The notes beneath the pieces were generated by a model. The model was not told the DNA's origin. It saw only the letters and a list, made by a program, of their open reading frames with translations, and did not search any database. A stretch of DNA of 64,000 nt from Oreohelix idahoensis (Eukaryota > Mollusca > Gastropoda > Stylommatophora > Oreohelicidae): assembly GCA_024509875.1 (NCBI GenBank), contig JAMPIV010012452.1, positions 62,001-126,000 of the forward strand, read 5' to 3'. The position numbers were made by a program, and so were the translations under genes. Positions 53,474-64,000 of this stretch are shown piece after piece. Numbering within the stretch: the stretch's first letter is position 1; every line of letters begins with the position of its first letter.

Positions 53474-53775
53474 CTAAATGTAGAGGAAAATTGGTTCCTT
53501 AATACCATCGCAATAAGGAAGCTGACATTTTTCAGCCAAATAAAAAGACATAATAGTCTGGAAAATTTAGTAAACGAAGGCATGGTCCCTGGAAAAAGGA
53601 AAAGGGGGCAACCTAGACGACGATGAATCCAGGACATCACAGAGAGTCTGAACATGTCTTTGGATGATACAGGTCGACGTGCCCAAAATCGTGATGCGTT
53701 CAGAGCAGCTGTAATGGAGACAACGTTCTGGAAAGAATACGTCATATGATGATGATGCTGATGAGACACTCTGCA

Positions 53776-54170
53776 CAGTAAGGTCCTTCTATTCTAAAAT
53801 AAAATAGCCCATTCCTAGTTGCAGTCTAAGAAGTTTCTTTTTACTAGGCGTTTTTAGTTCTCTAGATATCTGACACGCTCTTCTTGGAGCCTTGAACAGT
53901 TTATATGCATGTCTACCCTTGAGACTTCCATCCCACGTTACTGTCCATTCCTCAATTGTTATTCTTTTAATTGAGCTTTTGATCTCTGTTTTACTCATCC
54001 CCACATTTATTTTATTTCTAATATTTCAACTTTTCATAACTTATTTATCCGCCTTTTCATTTCCTTCTATGCCAACATGTGAAGGTATCCAAACTATTAG
54101 AACAAAACATCCTCTGGAGCAAAGGTAAATATTTGTCAGTAATATTTCTTCTCCTATATCAGGTCTATTT
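53776..54170 (-). mobile_element. LINE family G fragment, proximal side
   Basis: The minus strand encodes KSSIKRITIEEWTVTWDG, GRHAYKLFK and LLRLQLGMGYFI, matching the segment after RNase H in RNase H-bearing LINEs. It reads through the LINE F insertion into 50934. Confidence 0.6.
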
Positions 54171-54184
54171 CATTCTCGTAAGGT

Positions 54185-54745
54185 TTTTATCAATCATTAA
54201 CAGCTCTGGCGACTGTGCAGTAGAAATTAAAAGAAGACTTGCAATTGCTTCATATAAACTAATACAGATGAAAAACCTATGGCAAGGCACAAGCAAAGAA
54301 ACAAAGTTACAACTGATCAGAGCATGTATATTCACAGTAGCAACATACTGCTGCGAGACTTGGACACTCAATAAAACAGTTGCAAAAAAGATTACATCAT
54401 TCGAAATGAAATGCCACAGAAGGATGTTGAGAATACCCTGGACAGAAAAAAAGACCAACAGAGAATTACTGCACTCACTAAACGTACAGGAACATTGGCT
54501 CCTAAATACCATCGCAATAAGGAAGCTGAAATTTTTCGGTCATATAAAAAATAGTGATGGAAGGCATGGTCCCGGGAAAAAGGAGAAGGGGTCTACCTAA
54601 AACGACGTGGACCCAGGACATCACAGAGAGTCTGAACTTGTCTTTGGCTGATGCAGGTCAACTTGCCCAGAATCGTGATGCGTTCAGAGCAGCTGTAACG
54701 GAGACAACGTTCTGGAAAGAATACGTCACATTAGGATGAAAGTTC
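54185..54745 (+). mobile_element. LINE family F, second copy, 3' portion
   Basis: The plus strand encodes SIINSSGDCAVEIKRRLAIA, GTSKETKLQLIRACIFTVA, CCETWTLNKTV and KCHRRMLRIPWTEKKTNRE, then after one frameshift near 54580 GKRRRGLPKTTWTQDITESL and WKEYVTLG. It supplies the reference order for the inverted copy at 50946. Confidence 0.85.
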
Positions 54746-54784
54746 TTATAGTTTGAATAGCAGAAAGTGAGTCTGTTAATACTG

Positions 54785-55165
54785 TCAATTATTAAGGAGG
54801 GTATTCCTAAATATAGCTAGGGCTTATCATGATTGCTGGAGAGAAGGTGATCTCTTTAAAATCAAAAAGATAGGAATTACAGGTTCAATGTATAGGTACT
54901 TAGAGAACTTTCTTCATGATTAGATATTTCACAGTACAAATTAACAATTACAGTTCAGAATTGGATGAACAACAGAATGGCATACCTGAAGGATCAGTTT
55001 TATAATCTTCAATTGTTACTTTAATGGTAAAGGATTTGAATGAAGAATTTAAAGATATCAAAAATAATTTACACAGTTCGCAACTGATGTTGCTATATGG
55101 AGATATGGGAAAAATCTTACAATATTATATAAATAATGTTCAAAAACTAATAAATGTGACAAAAC
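54785..55165 (+). mobile_element. LINE RT fragment (jockey/I-like)
   Basis: Frame-broken plus-strand codons read AYHDCWREGDLFKIKKIGI and GSMYRYLENFLHD, then GIPEGSV and DLNEEFKDIKNNL, the RT blocks around the PQGSV motif. The DD motif is degraded. Confidence 0.65.
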
Positions 55166-55320
55166 GGTTCGTGCATATACTTTTATTCCCCACTCTCTCT
55201 ATTTCACCCGTCTGTTATTTGGGTGCACTTTTTACAACGTTCACTCCGGCAGTATCACTTCTTTTCTTAATTTTTCTCACCTCATAGTCGCTGTAGCGAG
55301 AGGAAAGAAATAATGATGGT
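55166..55320. other. No gene recognised
   Basis: Short spacer with no recognised signal; its right end, GATATTATCCTG from 55321, is the TSD of the next LINE B. Confidence 0.4.
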
Positions 55321-55332
55321 GATATTATCCTG

Positions 55333-56108
55333 AAATCAGAGACACATCTCCAATCCAACCTGCAAGTCTGAAAGGAAGAGCTGGAGAAGAGAGGGATGGT
55401 CATAAGTAGCTCTAAAACAAAATCCATGGTGATATCACGAGAAGAAAGAAAACATCAGATTAAGTTGGGAGAACAGGTCCTGGAGCAGGTCGACCACTTT
55501 AAATATCTCGGAGCTATTATAGACCGAAAGGGAGGCATCAAAGAAGAGTTGGCCACTCGATAAGCAGCGGCTGGGAGACTTTTTCAGGCCATAAATCGTG
55601 GATTCCTCAGCAAGAAAGAGGTTGGTAAGAAAACGAAGATGGCTGTATACCGCTCCACCTATGTCCCAGTCTTGACATATGGATGCGAGTCATGGGCAAT
55701 GACTACAACCCACAAAAGCCAGATCCAAACCTCAGAAATGAGGTATCTGAGGAAGGTGGTTGAAGTAACAAGAAGAGACATGGTACGCAACCAGACGATA
55801 CGTCAAGGCCTAAAATCCCACCCGCTGCAGACCCAAATAGAACAGTCCCAACTAAGATGGTTTGGCCATGTCTGCAGAATGGGAGAAGATCGGCTACCAC
55901 GAATAGCATGGGAAACAAACAGCCAGGGATCCAGACCTCCAGGACGACCCAGAGTCCGCTGGGAGGACAACATTAGACAATCTTTGAAGGCCCGAGGACT
56001 AGAATGGAACCAGGCCAGGAAGAAGACAGCTGAAAGAATAGTCTAGCGCTCTCTCTTCCAAACCTCTACACCTCACGGTAGAAAGGGAACGACTAAGTAA
56101 GTAAGTAA
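55333..56108 (+). mobile_element. LINE family B, 5'-truncated, 12 bp TSD
   Basis: GATATTATCCTG flanks it exactly (55321-55332, 56109-56120). It covers the region from just after FADD to the AAGTAAGTAA tail. It is very similar to the intact copy, but TAA at 55561-55563 and TAG at 56044-56046 interrupt it. Confidence 0.95.
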
Positions 56109-56120
56109 GATATTATCCTG

Positions 56121-56700
56121 GACAAACAGATGTATCAAATAATGCCTGGATCGTGCCAGATAAGAGACTGGTCTTACAAGAAATACCGCATTCTCTGAAA
56201 AGAGTATCGACATCATAGGAATAGTCAAGCTGTATAGGTTACTAGATGAGATGTTAATGTACTATCTAGATCCATATGTTCTCCTCTCCAGACTAACCTT
56301 AGACAATGACTCTGCTAGGGGTAATTAACTACACAACAAGAACCTTAAACCAAATTTAAATAATTCACTGAAGACTCTGGGTACTACTTATAATTTATTT
56401 ATATACAAGATCTTCTCTTCTTTGTTAAATTTTCAAATGAAATTCAATTGATTGCAAAATAAAATTATGGGTCACTTTCATATATACATAATACATTTAC
56501 AGTTAATTTCTTAAACTAATATAGTTTATATTCACTGTTTTCTGGCTTCCTGATAGAATATATCTTTATATTTGTGCTTTCTTGTATTGATGAATATAAA
56601 TGTTACTTTACGACTCATATGACTGTCAAATGTCTTCTATCCACACCACAGTATTTTCACCATCACATAGCCTATTCGTAGGTGGGTTTATGGTATTTGA
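56121..56700. other. No gene recognised
   Basis: AT-rich sequence with no supported feature. Confidence 0.4.
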
Positions 56701-56705
56701 AAGTT

Positions 56706-56955
56706 GAAGTATGTTGTTGTTGTTGTTGTTTTCGTCCACTATGTTGCTGTAATACCCTTTTCAACCTGAAAGTTGGTTATAATTGGGGTATATTGTGTGT
56801 TATGTACTTCGGTGCTAGTCGTCTGTTAGTCCTGAAAAGGACTGGTCCTAAAAAGGACCACAAGCTGACTGTCTGGATACTTCTTCGTTACTTGTTTGTT
56901 TATGGTTTCGTGTCGTTCTCATGGTGTTCATTTCCTGTCTTACGGGTTACAAACG
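56706..56955 (-). mobile_element. 3' end of the ORF1-only element family, 5'-truncated
   Basis: The minus strand holds the last ORF1 codons, then GTGGTCCTTTTTAGGACCAG, CTTTTCAGGACTA and the shared 3' UTR ending GGGTATTACAGCAAC. The tail is GAAAACAACAACAACAACA. It ends at the same point as the copy at 51131, which shows this is the natural 3' end. Confidence 0.8.
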
Positions 56956-57760
56956 GTTATATTGGGGTATTGTGGCAGTTAGAGAACGATTTACAGTCAA
57001 AGGGAAGGAATAGGGAGATTTAGAGGTGGGACGGTTCAGATAGAGTATAAAGGGGGGATGCGCGAACAGGGTTGCGCATGGGAGAGGTGAACGGTGATTT
57101 GGGAAATCACGCTTTTCTCAGGGCAGTCCAGAACCGTGAGCCAGAGAGGGAAGCCGCATATACGCGGGCAGCCATGATAATGGCAGTATTCAAGTAGTTT
57201 AAAGGATGAATATTTCATGGACAAGAAGTAGTTGGGTAATGATTAACCCGAATTATTGAACAGTGAGAATTCTTGTCTAGAAGGAGAAACGGTGTGAGTT
57301 AGATATTATTCAGATAGGAAAAGGTACGTAGAGTGAACTTTATTTCATATAGACAGTAGTCATGTTCCTCAGTGATAAAAGGGAAAACAACATCCCCGGA
57401 GAGGCCCGGTCTACCAATAGATAACCTGAACACTGAGATGATAGATAACAACAGACATAAGAAACTATAAGGAAGAAACAACAGAACTAGAGACTATAGC
57501 ACCTGAGTGATCACTGATGGTTAAAAGGTCAGAAGGTGTAGATTCGATACTGAGCGAGAGAGAGTGAGGAAAGAATGAACTTATATATTCTATGATGGAC
57601 CAAATGTGGAGGTCAGAGCAGACAGCAATGATCCTTTCATATATAAATAAACCACTATTCAAATTACCATGGCGTTATCACATCACGTGCTGTGTGTGTG
57701 TGTGACTGTTGTGGTTAAACAGCAAGTCAATGCTAACCACAGAGGTAAGCGAACCTGGAC
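56956..57760. other. No gene recognised
   Basis: More GC-balanced than its surroundings, with no coding or repeat assignment. Part of it (about 56947-56980) repeats words of the preceding 3' UTR. Confidence 0.4.
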
Positions 57761-57885
57761 AGACATTGTCACATAACAGTCTTCATAATACAAAGAATCA
57801 CGGGCTGTCACAGTATATAGGGAGTTAACTTCTTCGCTGGTATCGCGTTCCTAGTCCTGGAGATAATTGGCCCTGAAAAGGACCA

Positions 57886-59700
57886 CTAGCTGCCTGTTTG
57901 GTCCTTACTCGTTGTTGTCTGTTTCAATGTGTTTTGTTCTATGGCTGACTTTATTATATTAGGTAGGTGATCCGTAATGGCTGCTTTTGTTCTTTCTTGA
58001 TTGCTTATTAGTTGCTGTACGATTTCGGTTCTCATTTTGTCTTTAGTTTCTTTGTTTTGTTCTCTACTTTTTGTAAGGATATCTTCAACGATCCTTCTCT
58101 CTGTTTCAATTCTTTTGAGGATTTCTTCGTTCTCTGCCTTTAGTTCTGCGAGTTTGGCGATGTCGACGTTTATCTCGTGTTTGATGGATTTCATTTCCTG
58201 TAACATTGCCTGGGCGCTCTGTAAGGCTCCTATTGTTTCGTCTCTTAAGGCGTCCGAGTCTTCGTTGTGATGCTTCTTCGTCTCGACTTTGAGTTGTTGT
58301 TTTAAGTCTCGCACCTCTGAGGTTATTTTTACCAGCTGGGCTCTTGTGTGCTGTTCCTGTTTAACAGTGCCGCCTGAAGTCACTCGGTTTCTTGCTTCTC
58401 TGAAGGAGATGTTTTTTGTTATCGATTCCTTCAGTATGGCCTTTGTCTCATAGAAGGTCGGACATCCACGGTATCTTGCCCCGTGGTTCCCGAGACAGTT
58501 GGCACAGGTTCTGTTGGAGTTGCGTACTTTATAGTTGGTATCTGTTTTTGCCTCAGGACATTCGTTGTATGCGTGACTTCCCGCACAGTACCGACAAACT
58601 GTCTCTCTCCTGCAAGTTTTCTTGGTATGTGAACATTGCTGGCAGTTTGAGCACTGCATAACAGGAGGAATGTACTCTTCTGTTTTTCGACATCTATCGT
58701 CTAGGTTAAGTTGGTTTGGTCTTGAAGACCCTTCGATAGTTATGATAACCAAGTTGGTGTCCTTCTTGTCCCATGTCTTCAGTCTTTCCACCTGTGTTAT
58801 TGTTATATTCTTGTTCTCTGTTTGTAGGCGAGTGTGGACTTCCTGTGTCGATCGACTGATGTCGACCCCTCTTAAGACTATTTTTTTGGTCTTCTTGAAG
58901 ATCTCCATAGTCACTTTCATCTGGTGTGGCAGCTGGATTTCTTTGTGTCCGGACTCTAGTTCGATCATCAGTTCTGTTGTCTTTTCCGTGTTATTTAGCG
59001 ATATTATAACACCTTTTTCGTGCCTTGCAACTCTATTAATGCTCCTCTTGCCCGTTATTGCCTCTAGGATACCGATCACTTTATCGTCGGGCAGGGCCCT
59101 GAGTGTGGCTTCATTTCTCGACGTCTGAGTGATCTTAATTATCCTCTCCTGTAGTACCACGTTAGAAACGGCATTTTGTTGCTTGCGAAGTTGGCACGTT
59201 CCAACTTTTGTCTCAGATTGAGCGTGTGGTCTGCGGGACGGGTTCACATTCTGCTTTATTGTCTGTGTCTGATCTCGCTTAACCGAAGTTGCCTGGGCAC
59301 TGCCCGATGGAGACTCGACTATGATGACATCTCGTTTTGGTGGTGGATTTGCTTTGTCGGGTTCTGTCGTCGATGATTTGTGGCCGTGCTTTGCAGACGA
59401 TGTCTGGTCATTGCACAGTGGGGTCACTGCCTCGACATCTTGTTTTAACGGTGCTGTTGTTATGTCTGGTTTCGGAGCTTGGTTGTCTTCTGCCGACACT
59501 TTGGGTTGTTCATCGGTCGTGTCACTGGCCGCGTTGTTCGGCTTCTGAGAGGGACCGGCCCCGACGCTAGTAGTTGGAGTAATCTTGCTCCCCGGCTGAC
59601 TCTGTTTGTTCTTTGTTGATTCTTGTTTGATGCTGCTGACAAGTGTTTGAGGGCTTGTGTAGTCTTTCCTCTTCTTCGCTTGTGGCTTGGTACGAGTCAT
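57886..59700 (-). CDS. LINE ORF1 (gag-like) protein, intact, 604 codons
   Basis: A full ORF from ATG (AAAATGACTCG) to TAG. Residues 1-180 are basic, Lys/Ser/Pro-rich and probably disordered. About 180-330 has LRALPDDKVIGILEAITG and an RRM-like part (KIVLRGVDISRSTQEV). Three Cys-His knuckles follow: CSNC-H-C (350-363), CRYC-H-C (369-381) and CANC-H-C (399-413), the last with ARYRGCP as in jockey-type ORF1 proteins. Residues about 455-570 are a long coiled coil. It would bind element RNA. No ORF2 follows: after TAG come about 60 bases related to the 3' UTR of the 51 kb copy, then unrelated DNA. It could also be a domesticated gag gene, but nothing supports host use. Confidence 0.9.
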   Translation of the reverse strand: MTRTKPQAKKRKDYTSPQTLVSSIKQESTKNKQSQPGSKITPTTSVGAGPSQKPNNAASDTTDEQPKVSAEDNQAPKPDITTAPLKQDVEAVTPLCNDQTSSAKHGHKSSTTEPDKANPPPKRDVIIVESPSGSAQATSVKRDQTQTIKQNVNPSRRPHAQSETKVGTCQLRKQQNAVSNVVLQERIIKITQTSRNEATLRALPDDKVIGILEAITGKRSINRVARHEKGVIISLNNTEKTTELMIELESGHKEIQLPHQMKVTMEIFKKTKKIVLRGVDISRSTQEVHTRLQTENKNITITQVERLKTWDKKDTNLVIITIEGSSRPNQLNLDDRCRKTEEYIPPVMQCSNCQQCSHTKKTCRRETVCRYCAGSHAYNECPEAKTDTNYKVRNSNRTCANCLGNHGARYRGCPTFYETKAILKESITKNISFREARNRVTSGGTVKQEQHTRAQLVKITSEVRDLKQQLKVETKKHHNEDSDALRDETIGALQSAQAMLQEMKSIKHEINVDIAKLAELKAENEEILKRIETERRIVEDILTKSREQNKETKDKMRTEIVQQLISNQERTKAAITDHLPNIIKSAIEQNTLKQTTTSKDQTGS

Positions 59701-60480
59701 TTTAGTATATATCTATCGTATGGGTGAGCGCTGTGTACGTCCTGAAAAGGACGCTGGTTATAGTGCTGTCTTGATCGTCCTGAGAACAAACAAACGAACG
59801 AGACGAATGTTGGAAGTAGCCCAACACTGAGCTACTTATCTGAAAAAGTCCTTCCTAGGCCTCGTACTGCAGTATGATTGGATAGAATCCCACCACTGCG
59901 GGTCCTCCACTCGTCAAGATGACACAGTTAATACTGCCAACAGCTCTGACAAACTTGAACATCTATTTGCTGACTTGGTCACTAGAGGTTATGTATGACA
60001 CTCAGGGCAGGATATAACCTGAAACAATATATACAACCTACGTAGTATTGCTCATTGTCTCCTTAGCCAGTCAGGAGGTAAAATTAGACAGTTCAGACAA
60101 GCTGTGGTTAATCACAAGAGACATAATAAGTGATGAATAACACAATTCGTTCAAGTACTAGCACAATAGTTCATTAATTCACTTGTTACAGTTTGGTCCA
60201 TGATTTGCTTCAATAAAATCATATAGGCCTTATGATAATCATTGTGCCATATATCAAATAATACAAAAAATCAATCTGTTATAGTCATTCCTTCTTCCAG
60301 TTTGGATAGTTCTTTCCAGCAAGCATAATATCTTTAAAACGCTTTCCACAACCAACTTGCTCAATCCATTCGTTCTACTTAATTAGTACACAATGAAACT
60401 AAACCTACACACTTCGGGTTTTCCTCCAGAAATAGCACAGTGATTCTACACATGACAATATTTCTCTAAACGCACATTGA
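59701..60480. other. Leader of the ORF1 element, then no gene
   Basis: The first ~100 bases upstream of the ORF1 ATG contain CGTCCTTTTCAGGACG, a perfect hairpin like those in the element 3' UTR. No other feature is recognised. Confidence 0.45.
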
Positions 60481-60486
60481 TAATAT

Positions 60487-60490
<4 letters not shown>

Positions 60491-60521
<31 letters not shown>

Positions 60522-60546
60522 TACACACACACACACGCACACACAT

Positions 60547-60624
<78 letters not shown>
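60491..60624. repeat. Compound (CA)n-(TA)n microsatellite
   Basis: An interrupted CA run (60491-60559) passes directly into an uninterrupted AT run (about 60560-60624). Confidence 0.98.
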
Positions 60625-60629
<5 letters not shown>

Positions 60630-60630
<1 letters not shown>

Positions 60631-61724
60631 CATCTCGCTTTCCCTCAATCACAGATAGGTTTTTTTTGGTTACACAGTCTGCTCACACTTCTGCAGATGG
60701 CAACCGTGATGATATAAAAGCTGTCCTCTGTGTCTGTAGTTTGAAATAGGTGGCAAGTGTGTCTGTGTCATTCGTTCTCTCCCCTTATTATTGGTCTTGC
60801 GGATGTACTGTGTGACAACTGGACCAAAGTACTTTTGCGTGCTTCAAATATCATGTATGTAGGGCAAGGTGTGCTACAATGTAAAATCAAAAATATGTCT
60901 GGAGTCCTTATTTCTGCACCGATTTCCTCCATCTAAGGCTTATTTTACTCATATAAATGAGCTTTATTGCTAAGGATATCCATTTTATCCTATAGTTTAT
61001 CCGACTATCACTGGAGCAGCCAAAACTGGGAAAAAAACAACATGGTTCATGCACCACTGTCTTCTATTCATAATAACTTCGGCTCTACAGCACATCCAGT
61101 GAATCTATTGCCATCTGCCTAAAACTAATGATCCCTATTATCGAACTAGGTCCTTCTTTAACTAGGTACTACATGATTATTTGCACACTGCCTTCCTAAG
61201 TACCATCAATATCTACACGTTCGTCTCCTCCATGCCCAGCGTATCTTCTGACACTATTTGTACCACGCTGGCGTTTCATTGGTCAGTTACATCCACGGAG
61301 TTTGTACGGTGATAATATTTGAATGATGCCGAGGTATGATTCAGACTTCATTACCGTCGCGTCTCTTAGAGTCGTTAACCTCTATTAACACTGCTATAAT
61401 GTTATTTCACAGCTGAATTGACTATCTTGCGGATTAATTGTAATCGCTTAAGTGGTCTAGCCACATGGAATTCAGAAGGTAACCGGGAAGAGGAATAGTG
61501 AATTTGTCATAATTCCTTTCCAGCCCAGAACGAGTGACTACCTGGATGTATAGGTTATCACCGCACCTTTCGACACATTGGGCAGAAAGAACAATAGACG
61601 GCCAGGCGTGTCGTCGAATAATGTTTTTGCGCCAGGCTGTATCAGCAGTTATCTGTCTTGTGATCTATTTAAGAACGTGGTTGATATTCGGCTTTATCTC
61701 TTTAACTCAGACATTTTCTGTGTA
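60630..61724. other. No gene recognised
   Basis: Mixed-composition sequence. Short open frames lack motifs and splice support. Confidence 0.4.
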
Positions 61725-61819
61725 ATTAATACAGATAAAATACGTCTGAGGAGATATTATGATCCAGGCTATCATTGAGGGAATGGTTCATAGATTTTTT
61801 TTTGTAAGCTTGCGGAAGC
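61725..61819. repeat. 95 bp direct repeat, left copy
   Basis: It runs from ATTAATACAGATAAAATACG to GTAAGCTTGCGGAAGC. The right copy lies at 62178-62270 with few differences. The two flank a LINE E fragment. Confidence 0.95.
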
Positions 61820-62177
61820 TTCTTCTTCTTTGATCCTTAGCCGCCGACCGTCATAGCAGTCAGTGGCCATCACGCCTAGTGGCGTCTTGTAGGGCAACAA
61901 CAAATTGATTCCACTTTGCTCGGTCGGTGGCCATCCTTCGTACAGTGCCCCAACTCTGGTTCATTCTTTGCATCTCAGCCTCCACAGTCCTCCGCCAGGT
62001 TGTTTTTGGTCGGCCTCTCTTTCGTTTTCCTTCAGGAGTCCAAAGCATAGCTGTTCTTGTGATGGCGTCGGGATCTCTTCTGAGGACATGACCAACCCAG
62101 TTCCAGCGTCTGCCAGCTATGATGGTGTGCATGTCCTCTTGCTTGCTACGAGTAAGCAGATCTTGGTTGGTGATGGT
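61820..62177 (-). mobile_element. LINE family E, 3' end, between 95 bp repeats
   Basis: The minus strand reads NQDLLTRSKQEDMHTIIAG, WNWVGHVLRRDPDAIT, RKRGRPKTTWRRTVEAEMQ and FVVALQDATRRDGH, then the GACGCCACTAGGCGT hairpin and GAAGAAGAAG tail. The C-terminus is intact, so it is relatively young. Confidence 0.93.
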
Positions 62178-62270
62178 ATTAATACAGATAAAATACGTCT
62201 GAGGAGATAGTATGAGCCAGGCTATCATTGAGGGAACGGTTCATAGATTTTTTTGTAAGCTTGCGGAAGC
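62178..62270. repeat. 95 bp direct repeat, right copy
   Basis: It matches 61725-61819, differing in a few bases (ATAGTATGAGCC for ATATTATGATCC) and two fewer T residues. Confidence 0.95.
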
Positions 62271-64000
62271 ATTACGGACATATTAGAAAGAGGTCACGTG
62301 TTGGAATTTTAAAATTTGATATTTTAAAACACGCGTGGGAAAGTATGGTTTAACACCCCTACCTACATAGTGCAAAAGATATTGGATTGGTGTAAAGTGA
62401 GAGCCGGAATACACAATGGTTCTCAATGGCAAATTCGTTGGAGGTACAATGTGGGATTTTGAACTGAGAATAGGAAATATAATCTAGCGAAATTGGAGTC
62501 ACAGATCAGACTGCATTACAACGTCAAATTAGCAACTCTCCGGAGCCAGAGAAACATAGGACAAAGGACTCCAAAATTATAAGTGACAGAACAGAACATT
62601 TGGGCGTATCCTTTTCCTTGAACAAACTGTTTAATTGGAATTACGATCTATCCATCCGTTTCTTTATAATAAATTGAATTCCACATCGTCCTTGCACACT
62701 TTAGCTCACCGCCATATTCACAATGAGCAGTGGCCATCTACAAAAACTTGTGACCCTTGCGTTTCTGACTGGAGGATGTTTTTGCCTTTTTTTTAATTTC
62801 TAAGGCATTGTTTATATTATGCCAAATTTTGGAATATGACAGAAATAATGTACATAATTATTATAAGAATCTTTTAAACCAGTGTGTAGATATATGTAAA
62901 AACGTTTTAAATAAATGCAATGGGTGTTTTGTGCTCACTGGGATTAACATTAATGCTCAGGGAGGATAACGTTCTGAGGTAGATGGGATAGTGAAATGAA
63001 AGTGAGGGACACCTGATTTACGTGTCAGGACACCCAATACTCAGGAGGGATCGTTCTTTCTCTCTCATTTCATGCAACTAGTCTATGGTACTAATTGTTG
63101 GTACTAATTTGTGGAACAAGTGTGTGGTATAAGTCGCCATCAATCAATGCTAGACACCAACATCAGACGAGTATTAAATACACTGGACAATCTTTGTAAC
63201 TCCCCCATGACTCTACTTTGGATGTGTTGCAGCCATCAGACTTGACCAGTGACGAGAAGAACCAGTTTACATCCTGCAAAGAACCAACATTGGCTAGAGC
63301 AGACACTAACCGACATCTTACTGGCAGCTAAGTGCCCATACAACCTGCCAAATGAACTCTTTAAATATTCAAAAAATTACCCACAAAATGACTTGTGATA
63401 AATCCTTAAAGCGAAAGCTTACTTTTATCAACACCTTTATTCATTTCACCTTGTTAAACATAATTGATTATTACATTTGTTATCTGAAAATATACACATT
63501 TATAGTTAATCAATGTGTTTGAGTGAACGCACTTTTTGGCAAAATTTTTTTTTAAATAATGTTGTTTGTAGTAGATGATACTGATAGACGAGAAAACATA
63601 ATTCTGTCTGACATAATGTAACCCAGTGTCAAAGAAGAGCACTGGTATCACAGTAATAGCTACTGCTGTGAAGGTCTCTACTTCAGATAGTAATGATAGT
63701 AAAGATAGAGCCATAGGTTGCCCTTTGCTAGGAAATACCCTATGATAAACAATAACTCAGTATCTTTGAAAAATCAACAATATAAAATTGAGCAGTTTGA
63801 GAGATACATTTACTGAATTAATTTAATATTTACACCGATCTTTTCTACTTGTGAAAAAAATGAATATATGAAAATAGTGAATGTAATAAAACTGAAAATT
63901 ATTCAGATCAATAAATCACTATTTGAATTACAATATTAACAATAATGTCTTTTTTTTCTGGGTCTTGAGCAGAACAGTTTTATAATTACTACACTTTTAT
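62271..64000. other. No gene recognised
   Basis: AT-rich with no supported coding region, repeat or element. Short open frames near 63454-63714 have no motif. Confidence 0.45.

Larger units (their letters stand above)
50946..53764 (+). mobile_element. LINE family F, 5'-inverted, 11 bp TSD, with a nested element
   Basis: GACACTCTGCA flanks it (50935-50945 and 53765-53775). From 50946 to about 51063 the minus strand encodes VNEFQYLGSIIHSSGDC and EIKRRLEIASHKL. From about 51064 the plus strand encodes the later WTEK-KTNRE block, and after the nested element (51131-53473) it resumes at 53483 with the LNTIAIRKL and GKRKRGQPRRR region and an ATGATGATG tail. The translation is frame-broken. Confidence 0.9.

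Noticed and set aside
60446..60652. Open frames of repeated Ile-Tyr and Cys-Val
   Set aside because: They translate the (TA)n and (CA)n microsatellite; no start context or other coding evidence.

Overview
The window is AT-rich animal DNA, with introns and spliceosomal splice signals, and it is dominated by transposable elements. The mix is a Gmr1-type Ty3/gypsy element, several apurinic-endonuclease LINE families, tRNA-derived SINEs, mariner, piggyBac and hAT remnants, and a tandem C2H2 zinc-finger gene. That suggests an invertebrate with a repeat-rich genome, perhaps aquatic; I cannot name the species. Only one host gene is convincing: a C2H2 zinc-finger gene on the minus strand. Its zinc-finger exon (14331-15889) and the exon before it (16671-16773) splice in matching phase. 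Two small phase-0 exons at 40.1-40.6 kb on the same strand may be its 5' coding exons.

Layout. 1-2.2 kb: 3' part of an LTR retrotransposon with integrase ahead of reverse transcriptase. 4.5-5.0 kb: mariner-like remnant. 5.5-5.9 kb: SINE and minisatellite. 6.4-9.4 kb: LINE pieces and two stray zinc fingers. 9.4-13.5 kb: a 4.1 kb LINE (family A) inserted in a family E LINE that had itself entered the finger array. 13.9-16.8 kb: zinc-finger gene. 17.1-20.2 kb: RTE-type LINE family B inside LINE family C. 21.3-26.4 kb: satellites, a TIR transposon (copy 1 of an uncharacterised family) and a LINE E. 26.8-30.4 kb: LINE D interrupted by B and E. 30.7-39.7 kb: a nest in which a 5'-inverted LINE C hosts a 5.8 kb TIR element (itself holding an intact LINE B) and copy 2 of the TIR transposon. 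41-50 kb: minisatellite, LINE fragments, SINEs and two copies of a 200 bp SINE-like family. 50.9-53.8 kb: LINE G containing LINE F containing an ORF1-only retroelement. 54-56 kb: more F, G and B. 57.9-59.7 kb: an intact 604-codon ORF1. 60-64 kb: microsatellite, a LINE E flanked by 95 bp repeats, otherwise nothing recognised.

The strongest discoveries rest on target-site duplications (TSDs) and reconstructed empty sites readable in the sequence. (1) A two-copy DNA transposon (37095-39259 and 21929-24030) has about 110 bp terminal inverted repeats starting CACT, ATTA targets, and an uncharacterised cysteine-rich protein that I interpret as a CMC/Chapaev-like DDE transposase. (2) A SINE-like family (44913-45116, 50074-50272) has internal GACGCC/GGCGT hairpins and shares its 3' tail with LINE E. 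(3) A complete ORF1-only, HAL1-like retroelement (51131-53473). (4) At least four 5'-inverted LINE copies consistent with twin priming.

LINE letters A-G are local labels for this window. Clade names are inferences from recognisable motifs, not from database searches.
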